Shown here: piece after piece, positions 9,841 through 18,397 of the stretch
Layout: each line of letters starts with the position of its first letter
Position numbering within the stretch: the stretch's first letter is position 1
NCBI GenBank assembly: GCA_900555015.1
Contig: USJL01000002.1
Location: 66,766 to 130,765, forward strand
DNA length: 64,000 bases
Origin: an uncultured Oscillospiraceae bacterium
GTDB lineage: Bacteria > Bacillota > Clostridia > Oscillospirales > Acutalibacteraceae
Direction of reading: 5' to 3'
Position numbers and translations under genes: made by a program
The notes under the pieces: model-generated
The model's input: only the letters and a program-made list of their open reading frames with translations
Told to the model about the DNA's origin: nothing
Databases searched by the model: none

Positions 9841-10005
9841 AAGTGGATTCGAACCACACAATACAAATGCGATGGCTTGCGAAGCAAGCGAACTCTCGAG
9901 CGGAGCTCGAGTCCACCCTCTTCCACCAGTTAAAAGAGTAACCGTTTGGTTACTTTTTGTATAAAACAAAGTTCGATGTGGATTCGAACCATATAATACA
10001 AATGT
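9841..10005 (+). repeat. Decayed tRNA-Tyr-like fragments
   Basis: No gene is seen here. Bases 9906-9928 match the 3' end of tRNA-Tyr (T-arm, acceptor strand and CCA) with two changes near the T-loop. Two inverted T-arm-like pieces with a common tail, GTGGATTCGAACCA followed by AATACAAATG, occur at 9843-9869 and 9979-10004. The arrangement suggests leftovers of duplicated tRNA genes or old tRNA attachment sites. Confidence 0.6.
9932..9958 (+). terminator. Second terminator in the tRNA-derived region
   Basis: AGTAACC pairs with GGTTACT around GTTT, preceded by A-rich and followed by T-rich sequence. It follows the tRNA-Tyr 3'-end copy just as the first terminator follows the intact gene. Confidence 0.7.
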
Positions 10006-10018
10006 TATAAAATATATC

Positions 10019-10052
10019 AAATCCGAACTCGTTTTGTGGGTTCGGATTTTTT
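10019..10052 (+). terminator. Third terminator in the tRNA-derived region
   Basis: AAATCCGAAC pairs with GTTCGGATTT across an 11-base loop, ending in six T. It lies after the second inverted T-arm-like fragment. Confidence 0.75.
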
Positions 10053-10161
10053 GCTTTTTAATATTGAAAAAATTTTTAATAACAAAATAATTTTTTATCA
10101 TACTAAAATAAGAGCGTGTAAATTGTAGGTTGCTGCAATTAATAAATATGGAGGCAATTTT

Positions 10162-11268
10162 ATGAAAACATTGAAAAAATTATTGGCAATTATGCTTGTT
10201 GCGGTTATTGGGGCAGGTTTTTGTGCCTGCGGTTCAGGCAAAAACGGTAATGATTCAAATACATCGGCGGCAAAAGGTGAGGTTTCGGTATTTTATTATA
10301 CTTTCAGCGACGCTTATATTTCAAGCGTGCGCTCCGCAATGGGCAAAATTTTAAAAGACGGCGGTTATAAATATAACGACTATGATGCAAACGGAAATCA
10401 AACAACACAAACAGAACAGGTTCAAACGGCTCTTGCAAAAGGTTCGTCAATGTTGATTGTAAATGTTGTTGATACAGGTTCAAATGATGCGGCACAAAAT
10501 ATTATTAATCTTGCAAAAGCAAAAAATGTGCCGGTTATTTTCTTTAACCGTTCTGTAGAGCAATCGGTTATTGAAAGCTATGAAAAATGTGTGTTTGTAG
10601 GTACGGACTATGAACAGGCAGGTCATATGCAGGGAAAAATGATTGGCGAATATCTTGTAAATAATTACGATAAAACAGATTTAAACGGCGACGGCAAAAT
10701 AAGCTATGTGTTGTTTAAGGGCCAAGAGGGAAATATGGAAGCCATTGCACGCACTCAATATGCTGTTGAGGACGCAAATGCTGTTTTAAAGGAAGCGGGA
10801 AAGCCTGAACTTGCTTTTTATGACTCGGCAAATAAAAATAAATACCTTGTTGACCAAGACGGGCTTTGGTCTTCGGCAGCGGCTACTAATTATATGGGCA
10901 CGGCACTTGCACAATACACTGTTGCAAGGGGAAATATGATTGAACTTGTTATTGCAAATAATGATGAAATGGCGCTTGGCGCAGTTTCTGCTTTACAGTC
11001 TGCCGGATTTAATAAAGACGGCGCAACTGTTATTCCGGTGTTTGGTGTTGATGCCACAGATGCGGCAAAATCTGCAATTAAATCCGGCACAATGTTTGGC
11101 ACAATTAAACAGGATGCAGACGGAATGGCAACCACCATTACACAAATTATGAAAAATTATTTTTCAAACAGTGCAAATGTTTTTGACGGAATAAATAATG
11201 AAAACATTGTGGGCAATTGGCGTGTTAATATTCCTTATTCCGTTTATACGGCAGAAAACGCACAGTAA
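10162..11268 (+). CDS. mglB: Galactose/glucose ABC transporter substrate-binding lipoprotein MglB
   Basis: A 368-residue periplasmic-binding-type lipoprotein of a sugar ABC importer. The N-terminus has a charged start, a hydrophobic stretch and a lipobox-like end at GFCACGSG, with Cys23 the likelier lipidation site. The EF-hand-like calcium loop DLNGDGKISY followed by GQEGNMEA is the hallmark of galactose/glucose-binding proteins, and the late FGVDATDAAKSAI segment is the usual hinge region. The ribosome-binding site GGAGG is about 8 bases before the ATG. It is followed by mglA and mglC on the same strand, so the operon imports D-galactose and D-glucose (family inference). Confidence 0.93.
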   Translation: MKTLKKLLAIMLVAVIGAGFCACGSGKNGNDSNTSAAKGEVSVFYYTFSDAYISSVRSAMGKILKDGGYKYNDYDANGNQTTQTEQVQTALAKGSSMLIVNVVDTGSNDAAQNIINLAKAKNVPVIFFNRSVEQSVIESYEKCVFVGTDYEQAGHMQGKMIGEYLVNNYDKTDLNGDGKISYVLFKGQEGNMEAIARTQYAVEDANAVLKEAGKPELAFYDSANKNKYLVDQDGLWSSAAATNYMGTALAQYTVARGNMIELVIANNDEMALGAVSALQSAGFNKDGATVIPVFGVDATDAAKSAIKSGTMFGTIKQDADGMATTITQIMKNYFSNSANVFDGINNENIVGNWRVNIPYSVYTAENAQ

Positions 11269-11327
11269 TTTTATTGCACAGACAAGGCGATTTTTGGAAG
11301 TGCCTATTATTAAAAGGAGAGATATGT

Positions 11328-12863
11328 GTGCAAAACAGTGTGGCAAAATCTTATGGGGATTTTGATGATAATATATTGCTTGAAATGATTGATATTGAAA
11401 AAAACTTTCCCGGCGTTAAGGCTCTTGATAAAGCAAAGTTGACTGTAAAAAAAGGCACGGTTCACGCGCTTATGGGTGAAAATGGGGCAGGTAAGTCCAC
11501 GCTGATGAAGTGCCTTTTCGGGGTTTACGGAAAAGACGGCGGCAGTATTTATGTTGAGGGTAAAGAAGTTAATTATAAAAACTCCAAGGAAGCCCTTGAA
11601 AACGGTGTTGCCATGGTTCATCAGGAGTTAAATCAGGCGCTGAAACGCAATGTTATGGATAATATGTGGCTTGGCAAATTTCCTACGGTTGCAAAATTTT
11701 TGCCGTTTACAAGCGAAACTAAAATGTACAATGAAACAATGAAAATTTTTAATGATTTGGAAATTAACGTTAACCCAAAAACCGTTATGAGTGCCATGCC
11801 TGTTTCACAACGCCAAATGGTTGAAATTGCAAAGGCGGTTTCATATAATTCAAAAATAATCGTTTTTGACGAACCTACATCGTCCCTTACCGAGGCAGAA
11901 GTAGAGCATTTGTTTAAAATAATTAATATGCTTAAAAGCAGGGGATGCGGAATAATTTATATTTCCCATAAAATGGAAGAAATTTTGCGTATTTCCGATG
12001 AGGTAACAATTATGCGGGACGGCAAGTGGATTGCAACAAAGCCTGCAAGCGAACTTACAATGGATGAAATTATTAAGCTTATGGTTGGCAGAACGCTTAC
12101 AAACCGTTATCCTGAAAAGGATAATAAAGTAGGCGATGTTCTTTTGAAGGTGGAAAATTTAAGCAGTGAGTACACAGGTTTAAAGAACGTTTCATTTTGT
12201 GCCAATCGTGGCGAAATACTGGGTGTGGCAGGGCTTGACGGCTCAGGCAGAACAGAACTTTTGGAACAGCTTTTCGGTATTACAACTCAAAAAAGCGGAA
12301 AAATAACGCTGAACGGTAAAGAGATTAAAAATAAATCTCCAAGGGACGCAATTAAAAACGGATTTGCTCTTTTAACGGAAGAGCGGCGTGCAACGGGTAT
12401 TTTCGGCATTTTAAATATTAGGGAAAACACTGTAATTTCAAGCTTAAAAAAATATCAAACAGGGCCGTTTTTAAGTAAAAGGAAAATGCAGGCAGCAACT
12501 GAAAAATATATTAAATCTTTAAGAGTAAAAACTCCCAATCAAGAGGCGAAAATCGGCTTTCTTTCAGGGGGAAATCAGCAAAAGGTTATTCTTGCCCGTT
12601 GGCTTTTAACAGACCCCACGGTGCTTCTTCTTGATGAGCCTACAAGGGGCATTGACGTTGGGGCAAAATATGAAATTTATCAGTTAATAATCGAGCTTGC
12701 AAAAAAAGGAAAAACCGTTATTATGGTTTCTTCCGAAATGCCGGAACTTTTGGGGGTTTGCGATAAAATTCTTGTAATGTCCGGCGGCAGGCTGTCAGGC
12801 GAGGTAGACGCAAAAACCGCTGACCAGGAACAAATTATGGCTCTTGCGGCAAAATATGTTTAA
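11328..12863 (+). CDS. mglA: Galactose/sugar ABC transporter ATP-binding protein MglA
   Basis: A 511-residue protein with two fused ABC domains, as in MglA, RbsA and XylG. The first Walker A is GENGAGKST and its Walker B is VFDEPTS; the second half has the degenerate GLDGSGRTE P-loop and the signature LSGGNQQKV with Walker B LLLDEPTRGID. The GTG at 11328 is chosen because AAAGGAGAG lies about 6 bases upstream; an overlapping ATG at 11324 is out of frame. It acts at the inner face of the membrane with MglC and draws sugar from MglB. Confidence 0.93.
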   Translation: MQNSVAKSYGDFDDNILLEMIDIEKNFPGVKALDKAKLTVKKGTVHALMGENGAGKSTLMKCLFGVYGKDGGSIYVEGKEVNYKNSKEALENGVAMVHQELNQALKRNVMDNMWLGKFPTVAKFLPFTSETKMYNETMKIFNDLEINVNPKTVMSAMPVSQRQMVEIAKAVSYNSKIIVFDEPTSSLTEAEVEHLFKIINMLKSRGCGIIYISHKMEEILRISDEVTIMRDGKWIATKPASELTMDEIIKLMVGRTLTNRYPEKDNKVGDVLLKVENLSSEYTGLKNVSFCANRGEILGVAGLDGSGRTELLEQLFGITTQKSGKITLNGKEIKNKSPRDAIKNGFALLTEERRATGIFGILNIRENTVISSLKKYQTGPFLSKRKMQAATEKYIKSLRVKTPNQEAKIGFLSGGNQQKVILARWLLTDPTVLLLDEPTRGIDVGAKYEIYQLIIELAKKGKTVIMVSSEMPELLGVCDKILVMSGGRLSGEVDAKTADQEQIMALAAKYV

Positions 12864-12875
12864 GGGGGTAATTTT

Positions 12876-13949
12876 ATGGCAAACAGTGAAAAACATCTTT
12901 CCGCATGGTCAAATAATTTTAAAAGCGGCACACGTGATGACAGAAAAAGATTAGTTTCCGATTTGTTGCTTAATAACGCCATGTATATAATTATTGCCGT
13001 GGCTGTTGTGTTTATAGCAATAAAGGTTCCTGCGTTTTTAAGCACTTCTTCAATAGTTAATATTATTTCTTTAACGGCGGCAAAATTGCCTATTGCTCTT
13101 GGAATTGCAGGATGTATTGTGTTAACGGGAACAGATATTTCGGCAGGCCGCTGTGTTGGTTTAACAGCTTGCGTTGCCGCATCTCTTTTGCAAATGACAG
13201 GCTATGCAAACAAAATGTTTCCAAATTTACAAACGGTGCCGCTGTTTCTTGCTTTTTTGGCAGTAATTGCAATAGGTGCCGCAGTTGGTTTTGTAAATGG
13301 CTTTTTTGTTGCAAAATTTAAACTTCACCCATTTATTGTTACGCTTTCAACCCAGCTTATTGTTTTCGGCACGGTGCTTATGTATTTAATGATAGGCGGA
13401 AATAACGGTCAAACTCTTTCGGGTCTTGATTCATCATACACAAGTTTTATTTCAGGCACATTGTTTACCGTAAACGGTGTTGCCGTGCCTAAATATGTTC
13501 TTTATTCGGTTGTTTTAACTGTGCTTATGTGGATTGTGTGGAATAAAACTAAATTCGGCAAAAATATGTTTGCCGTAGGTTCTAATGAGGAAGCTGCCCG
13601 TGTTTCAGGTGTAAATGTGTTTTTAACGGTTTTGGCTGTGTTTGTTTTGGCAGGTGTAATGTATGGCATAACCGGCTTTATTGAAGGGGCAAGAATTGCG
13701 TCTTGCTCGGCTAATACAGGGCTTAATTATGAGGGTGATGCTATTGCCGCCTGTGTAATCGGCGGTGTGTCTTTCGTTGGCGGCACAGGTAAAATAAGCG
13801 GCATTGTAATCGGTGTTTTGCTTTTGCAAATTATTTTTGCAGGGCTTAATTTTCTTTCTGTTTCAGCCAACATGCTTTATATTATTAAGGGATTAATAAT
13901 TCTTGTTGCTTGCTCTGTTGATATGCGTAAATATTTGGCACGCAAATAA
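12876..13949 (+). CDS. mglC: Galactose/sugar ABC transporter permease MglC
   Basis: A 357-residue integral membrane protein of the BPD_transp_2 family with about nine hydrophobic helices. The family block GSNEEAARVSGVNV (about residues 232-245) is the cytoplasmic loop that contacts the ATPase, and GGVSFVGGTGKISG follows near the C-terminus. The gene starts 12 bases after mglA with GGGGG upstream and completes the mglBAC transporter. Confidence 0.93.
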   Translation: MANSEKHLSAWSNNFKSGTRDDRKRLVSDLLLNNAMYIIIAVAVVFIAIKVPAFLSTSSIVNIISLTAAKLPIALGIAGCIVLTGTDISAGRCVGLTACVAASLLQMTGYANKMFPNLQTVPLFLAFLAVIAIGAAVGFVNGFFVAKFKLHPFIVTLSTQLIVFGTVLMYLMIGGNNGQTLSGLDSSYTSFISGTLFTVNGVAVPKYVLYSVVLTVLMWIVWNKTKFGKNMFAVGSNEEAARVSGVNVFLTVLAVFVLAGVMYGITGFIEGARIASCSANTGLNYEGDAIAACVIGGVSFVGGTGKISGIVIGVLLLQIIFAGLNFLSVSANMLYIIKGLIILVACSVDMRKYLARK

Positions 13950-13981
13950 CTTTTGTAAGTAAAGATTGCTAAGGTGAATAT

Positions 13982-14134
13982 ATGAAAAAATCGAATGATT
14001 CAAATAATTTAAATAGTAGGTCCGGCGGACTTTATAAAAATGTAAATATGTCTTTAAAATCGGCAAACAGGCTTGTTTTGGCAGGCATTGCCGCCCTTGC
14101 CCTCTGCCTTGCGTTTGCCGTTGGCAATGCTTAG
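13982..14134 (+). CDS. Small membrane protein downstream of mglC
   Basis: A 50-codon frame starts at ATG 13982, with AAGGTGA four bases upstream, and ends at TAG 14132-14134, just before the terminator that closes the operon. The product has a polar, Asn/Ser-rich first half and one hydrophobic helix (LVLAGIAALALCLAFAVG) near the C-terminus. Codon choice resembles the mgl genes. I do not recognise a family; a transporter accessory or stress peptide is possible but is only inferred from position. Confidence 0.6.
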   Translation: MKKSNDSNNLNSRSGGLYKNVNMSLKSANRLVLAGIAALALCLAFAVGNA

Positions 14135-14158
14135 TTTTGTGGCAAAAACAGTCTAAAT

Positions 14159-14202
14159 AAAAAAGTTGAATTTTTTTCAAAAACGAAAAAATTCAACTTT
14201 TT
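14159..14202 (+). terminator. Bidirectional terminator after the mgl operon
   Basis: A long A/T-flanked stem built on AAAGTTGAATTTTTT and its complement around an 8-base loop sits between convergent operons and has T tracts on both strands. Confidence 0.85.
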
Positions 14203-14210
14203 GTTTTCCT

Positions 14211-14909
14211 CTATTTCGATAATTTACATTTTTTATTTCTGTCATTTACAAGAATAATCAATTCATTGCCAAGGGTTTTGGCGAGAGGGTTATTATCCTC
14301 CATCACTGCATTTGAAAACTCGTTGAATTTAACCGTAATTTGAGATTCGACAGATGAGAGTGTCTCGTTTGACATAGGGTCGCTGTAACGGATTGCCTCA
14401 TAAACCTTTTTGGCTATTGCTTTTGTTTCGTCAGATTTGGCACGAGATAAAAGAGTTTCTGCATCAACTGTAAGCGATTTAATAAAAAATGTTTGCGTTT
14501 TAACTTTTTTATCAATATTTTCTATTGTATCTGCCGCCGCTTTTGATGAAATAATTGCGATTGCATAAAAAGCGACTATCAAAATATCAAGAATAATGCC
14601 CACCCAATAAGGCACAAACGGTACAGCCATTGCAACAGCACCGACAATGATTGATATAAGAAGTGCCGTATAGCTCAAGTTGATAACAGGAATATTAAGA
14701 AATCTTTTTTCTTTAGTGTCTTGCTTAAAAAATAAAATACTGCAAGCAAGCTGAGCGATAAACATAATCGTTATAAATGCGTAGCCTATCCAAAACGATG
14801 GTGTGAATTTATTAACATTAACCGTAATTGGTACTGCGAATGTGATTACATTAAATACTGCAAGTTCGATTGCCCAACAGGGAGCATAAAATTTAATACC
14901 TTTTTTCAT
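14211..14909 (-). CDS. Four-helix membrane protein of the TIR/SPFH operon
   Basis: A 232-residue protein with four strong hydrophobic helices in the first 130 residues, followed by a cytosolic helical domain of about 100 residues. GGAGGAGAAAA precedes the ATG, and the gene starts 10 bases after the SPFH gene ends, so the two are co-transcribed. No enzymatic motif is seen and I do not recognise the family by name. As the last gene of an operon with an SPFH scaffold and a TIR protein, it may anchor the complex in the membrane; that role is inferred. Confidence 0.75.
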   Translation of the reverse strand: MKKGIKFYAPCWAIELAVFNVITFAVPITVNVNKFTPSFWIGYAFITIMFIAQLACSILFFKQDTKEKRFLNIPVINLSYTALLISIIVGAVAMAVPFVPYWVGIILDILIVAFYAIAIISSKAAADTIENIDKKVKTQTFFIKSLTVDAETLLSRAKSDETKAIAKKVYEAIRYSDPMSNETLSSVESQITVKFNEFSNAVMEDNNPLAKTLGNELIILVNDRNKKCKLSK

Positions 14910-14919
14910 TTTTCTCCTC

Positions 14920-16053
14920 CTACATAATAGATGACAGAAGTTGTTGCTTCATATTTGCAAATTCTTTATCTGTTAATATTCCCGAATCTTTCATCATTTG
15001 AAGCTTTTGGATTTTTGCTTGGAACTGTGCCATATCATCTTGAGGTTGCGCCGTCTGTTGCGGTTGATTTGCACTGTCAAGAGCGTTACTTACGGCATTA
15101 CTGACTACTCCGCCGACTGCGCCGCCTACACCTGCCATAGTGCCGAAACCTACGCCCATATTGGTAAACTGACCGACTGCCTCGTTTTTCGCCACATCCT
15201 GTGCAACATCAAAGCCACGCTCCTGCTGATAGGTATAGCCTTCTTGCTGACGCTTGGTTGCCATAGCCTGCGACTCAATAACGGTACGCTGTGCCTGTGT
15301 TTCGGCGTCAATAACCGCCGTTTGCTGACGAATTTTAGCTTCGGCAATATCGGCGTACTGCCTGAAATGAAGCGATTTGAATTTTTCGTAAGTTGATTCA
15401 CCGTCAGGCTTAACAATGGTAGTTACAAAAAATCTTTCAAGCGAAATGCCGTAGTCCTCAAAATCGGGCTTTAACATTTTCAAAAGAGCGGCGGACATAT
15501 CGTTAATGTGCTCATCAATTTCAAAAATGCTGATTTTTTGCTCACGGATAACCTGTGCAATGTATGACTTAACCCTTGTCATAAGAAATGCACGGAAATA
15601 CCTGACGAGATTATCCTGACCCAAAAAGTTTTTTGTGCCCACAAGTTTAATGAGCAATTTTCTTGAATCTTCTGCACGCAAGCTCATTTCACCGCTTGCA
15701 CCGATAGAAATAGGAAAATTATATGTAGGCTCCATAAACTGAACCTTGCTGTCCGTGCCCCATTTGATTGCCATTTGCTCGGTTTTGTTGATGAAATATA
15801 CCTTGCAGTGGAACGGCGTTTTGTCGCCCGTAGTCTTGTTTATGTACTTTGAAATGAGCGGAATATTCTGCGTTTCAAGTGTGTATCTGCCCGGACCGAA
15901 CAAATCAAGAGCTTGTCCGTTCATCATAAATATTGCTTCCTGCGACTCATGAACAATGAGTTGAGTTAATGAATTGAAATCTTCAAGCGGGTGCTTCCAA
16001 ATGAATGTGCTGTTGTCACCCTCGTGTTTAATTACTTCTGCTATTTTTGACAT
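14920..16053 (-). CDS. SPFH/Band 7 protein with C-terminal SHOCT domain (YdjI-like)
   Basis: A 377-residue protein of the YdjI or 'virion core protein' type. The SPFH fold occupies about residues 20-250, including the FGPGRYTLET strand pair and an Ala/Glu/Gln-rich helical stalk (IRQQTAVIDAETQAQRTVI). A Gly-rich linker follows, and the last 35 residues match the SHOCT short helical domain (MKDSGILTDKEFANMKQQLL). SPFH proteins oligomerise at membranes and form microdomains. The gene lies between a TIR protein and a four-helix membrane protein, which suggests a membrane-linked complex. The specific function is unknown. Confidence 0.85.
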   Translation of the reverse strand: MSKIAEVIKHEGDNSTFIWKHPLEDFNSLTQLIVHESQEAIFMMNGQALDLFGPGRYTLETQNIPLISKYINKTTGDKTPFHCKVYFINKTEQMAIKWGTDSKVQFMEPTYNFPISIGASGEMSLRAEDSRKLLIKLVGTKNFLGQDNLVRYFRAFLMTRVKSYIAQVIREQKISIFEIDEHINDMSAALLKMLKPDFEDYGISLERFFVTTIVKPDGESTYEKFKSLHFRQYADIAEAKIRQQTAVIDAETQAQRTVIESQAMATKRQQEGYTYQQERGFDVAQDVAKNEAVGQFTNMGVGFGTMAGVGGAVGGVVSNAVSNALDSANQPQQTAQPQDDMAQFQAKIQKLQMMKDSGILTDKEFANMKQQLLSSIM

Positions 16054-16082
16054 TATGCTATCCCCTTTTTTATTTATTCATA

Positions 16083-16157
16083 TTAGTTACTGATATTATT
16101 TTTACTGCCGTTTTCTTTATTATCATTGTCTATACCTAAAATATTTCTTATATTCAT
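16083..16157 (-). CDS. Possible 24-residue ORF coupled to the TIR gene's alternative end
   Basis: A short frame begins at ATG 16157 and overlaps, by the sequence ATGA, the stop codon that ends the shifted reading frame of the upstream TIR gene. It ends at TAA 16083-16085. The peptide is polar and Asn-rich, with no recognisable domain. The ATGA overlap is the main reason to list it; it also supports 16154 as the ancestral end of the TIR gene. Confidence 0.35.
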   Translation of the reverse strand: MNIRNILGIDNDNKENGSKNNISN

Positions 16158-17817
16158 ACTGATTTTTTTAGCATACATTGATAAAAAAATAAGGCGGCAA
16201 TAATTATTAATAAAATCAGCGAAATACAGCAGATTGATAATATCTTCTTTCTTTTTTTTTCAAATATGCTGCTTCTTGTTGTATTTCTAATTCTTTTAAC
16301 TTTTCTTCAGATAATCGAATTTTATCATTAGCATCTTTATAGTCGACTATTTTATTAAATTCTTCAACAGATTTTTTAATTTCAGTAACAGAATCACTAT
16401 TATATAATTTAATTGCATTGAGATAGATTGATTCTTTTCTTGCTTTTTCTGCTTTATCTCTGCACTCAACTGCTAATTTTTTTGAATCTTTAAAATTTTC
16501 CAATAATTCAAAACTTTCTGCAAGATTAATAAAATCTTCTTCTGTCTTAGCTGCTGCCATTAAATCCATAGATATTTTATACATTTCTTCATCAGCGTTA
16601 TAGAGAATTATATTTAAATATGAATTTAATTTGCCGCAAAGTTTTTCATCTGCATAACGGATTGCTTTTTTATAATTATCATTTTCGTCAAATGGCGTTT
16701 CTAATTTTGCTAAATCATCCTGTTTGTTAACTTTAAGTTGAGCCATTAATTTACCGAGATATGCTTGTGCATTTTCAGGGTCAATGTCAAGCACTCTTTC
16801 ACAATATTCATCAGCGTCTTTCCAATTACCGTCTTCAAGGAAAATGAAAGCTCGTTTCAAAAGCGGTGCAATATCTGTATTATTTGATTCTACGACTACT
16901 GTATTAGTAGGCTGTTCCTTTGCCGGTGCGATGAGTTTTTTAATGCCTCTGACAATATCGTTAATGAAACCGATTTTGCTCATATCCTGTGCTTGAAGGT
17001 GTGAAAACTCATCGGGCAAATCATAAGCGTCCATATCACGGAAGCACGGAATAAGAGTTTTTGAACGGTCATTACTCATAAGCTTCAAGTATCTTGACCA
17101 TTCATTTTTAACCCAAACAGCATTAAAGTTTTCAGGTTTTGTACCGACAACAAGCATAACCTTTGCGGAATTTAAAGCAGCAAAAATATACGGCTCATAT
17201 TCCTGACCGAGTTTGTTTTCAAGCGTAATTGCGGCATAAAACACCTTTAAGCCCTCTTGCGTAAGCTGATAATAAATATCATTGGCAAGCACGCTGTCAA
17301 CTGTTCTTTTTCCGTTTTCATCTGTTTCTTTATAGCAAATAAACACATCAAACGGCTTTTCATTATGAACGATTGAAAGAATATCCTTTTGCAGTTTGTC
17401 GATTTCCTTAGCCTCTTGCTCATAAATCAACTTTTGGTTAGAATCTGCATTCTCCATGGCTGAAAGATAATCAACATCTGTCAAAACAGATTCAAGTTGA
17501 GTACGGTGACAGGTAGGCACTCTTTTATATGTATCAGGGTCTTCGACATATTCTATACCGTATTTACAAAGAACAATGCCCCAATAAGCCTCCGCTTCAT
17601 TAGGATTTTTTGCAACGATTTTTTCGTAAATTTCCTGCGCCTTATCAAACTCGCATTTAATGCGAAGATTATTGGCACGGTTATACAGATTGGTTATAAC
17701 TTCATCATCGGTTGCGGAAACTGTTTGCTTTGTTCCGCAGTATTCACATTCGCAAATTGTTTGACTTTTTTCTACCTCAAGGTTTCCGCCGCACATTTTA
17801 CATTTAAAAATTGACAT
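16154..17817 (-). CDS. Zinc-ribbon/TIR/TPR protein with a poly-A frameshift before a membrane tail
   Basis: The conceptual product has a zinc ribbon (C6, C9, C24, C27), a short TPR-like segment, a TIR domain at about residues 155-250 (FDVFICYKETD, then FYAAITLENKLG with the expected catalytic-type glutamate in GQEYEPYI), and further TPR-like and coiled repeats to the end. The unshifted frame stops at 16216 after 533 residues. At a run of nine A (minus strand, 16252-16260), a shift of one base opens a second frame that reads KKKRKKILSICCISLILL and continues as a clean membrane helix to TGA 16154-16156. The listed span includes this tail. TIR enzymes usually cleave NAD+; that activity is inferred. 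Confidence 0.85.
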
Positions 17818-17867
17818 AAATCTTTTCTCCGTTTTTCAATAAATAAGTATAATAATTTGTTTTATTG

Positions 17868-17936
17868 CACTACTAATAACGGTATAAATCAAGAATAATT
17901 ACTAATTTAATCGTTATTATACCGCTGAAATTAGTG
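17868..17936. promoter_or_regulatory. Dyad-symmetric operator region between TIR operon and XRE regulator
   Basis: Two nested inverted half-sites lie in the divergent promoter region: CACTA at 17868 with TAGTG at 17932, and CGGTATAA at 17880 with TTATACCG at 17917. Their symmetric placement about a single centre suggests a binding site, possibly looped, for the adjacent XRE regulator acting on both directions. Confidence 0.55.
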
Positions 17937-17961
17937 TAATATTTAGAAAAGGAGGGATATT

Positions 17962-18276
17962 ATGAATGAAGATTTTATAAGAAAAAGAATTACTCAATTA
18001 CGTATTCAAAAAAATGTTTCCGAATATAAAATGAGCTTCGATTTGGGTCACAGTAAAAGTTACATTCAAAGTATATCCTCCGGCAGAGCATTGCCTTCAT
18101 TACCTGAATTGCTGTATATTTGTGATTATTTTGGCATAACTCCGGCAGAATTTTTTAAAGAAGACGAAGAAAATGTTTTGGCAGTAAAAAAGTTAAATGA
18201 AACTGTTAAAAATTTAAATAAAGAAGACATTGAGTTATTAACAAAGTTTGCAGAAAGACTGTCTGTTGATGATTAA
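17962..18276 (+). CDS. XRE-family HTH regulator divergent from the TIR operon
   Basis: A 104-residue protein with a lambda-repressor-like helix-turn-helix in the first 65 residues (RITQLRIQKNVSEYKMSFDLGHSKSYIQSIS) and a short helical C-terminus. AAAAGGAGGG precedes the ATG. It is transcribed away from the TIR/SPFH operon across a 144-base gap containing a dyad, so control of that operon is a reasonable inference. The ligand is unknown. Confidence 0.85.
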   Translation: MNEDFIRKRITQLRIQKNVSEYKMSFDLGHSKSYIQSISSGRALPSLPELLYICDYFGITPAEFFKEDEENVLAVKKLNETVKNLNKEDIELLTKFAERLSVDD

Positions 18277-18397
18277 TTTGTGTTATTTATGTAATATTTT
18301 AAATTGTATATTGTAAAAAATAATTTGTTATGTTATGATGAAATAGCAAGAATATGCTGATTTTTGCGAAAAATTTTTACTCGGCGGGGTGTGGCAA

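Noticed and set aside
9594-10101. Overlapping protein frames across the tRNA genes, including a minus-strand one with GGFEPPK
   Set aside because: They are translations of tRNA sequence on one or other strand. This is a well-known false protein pattern, and two complete cloverleaf tRNAs explain the region.
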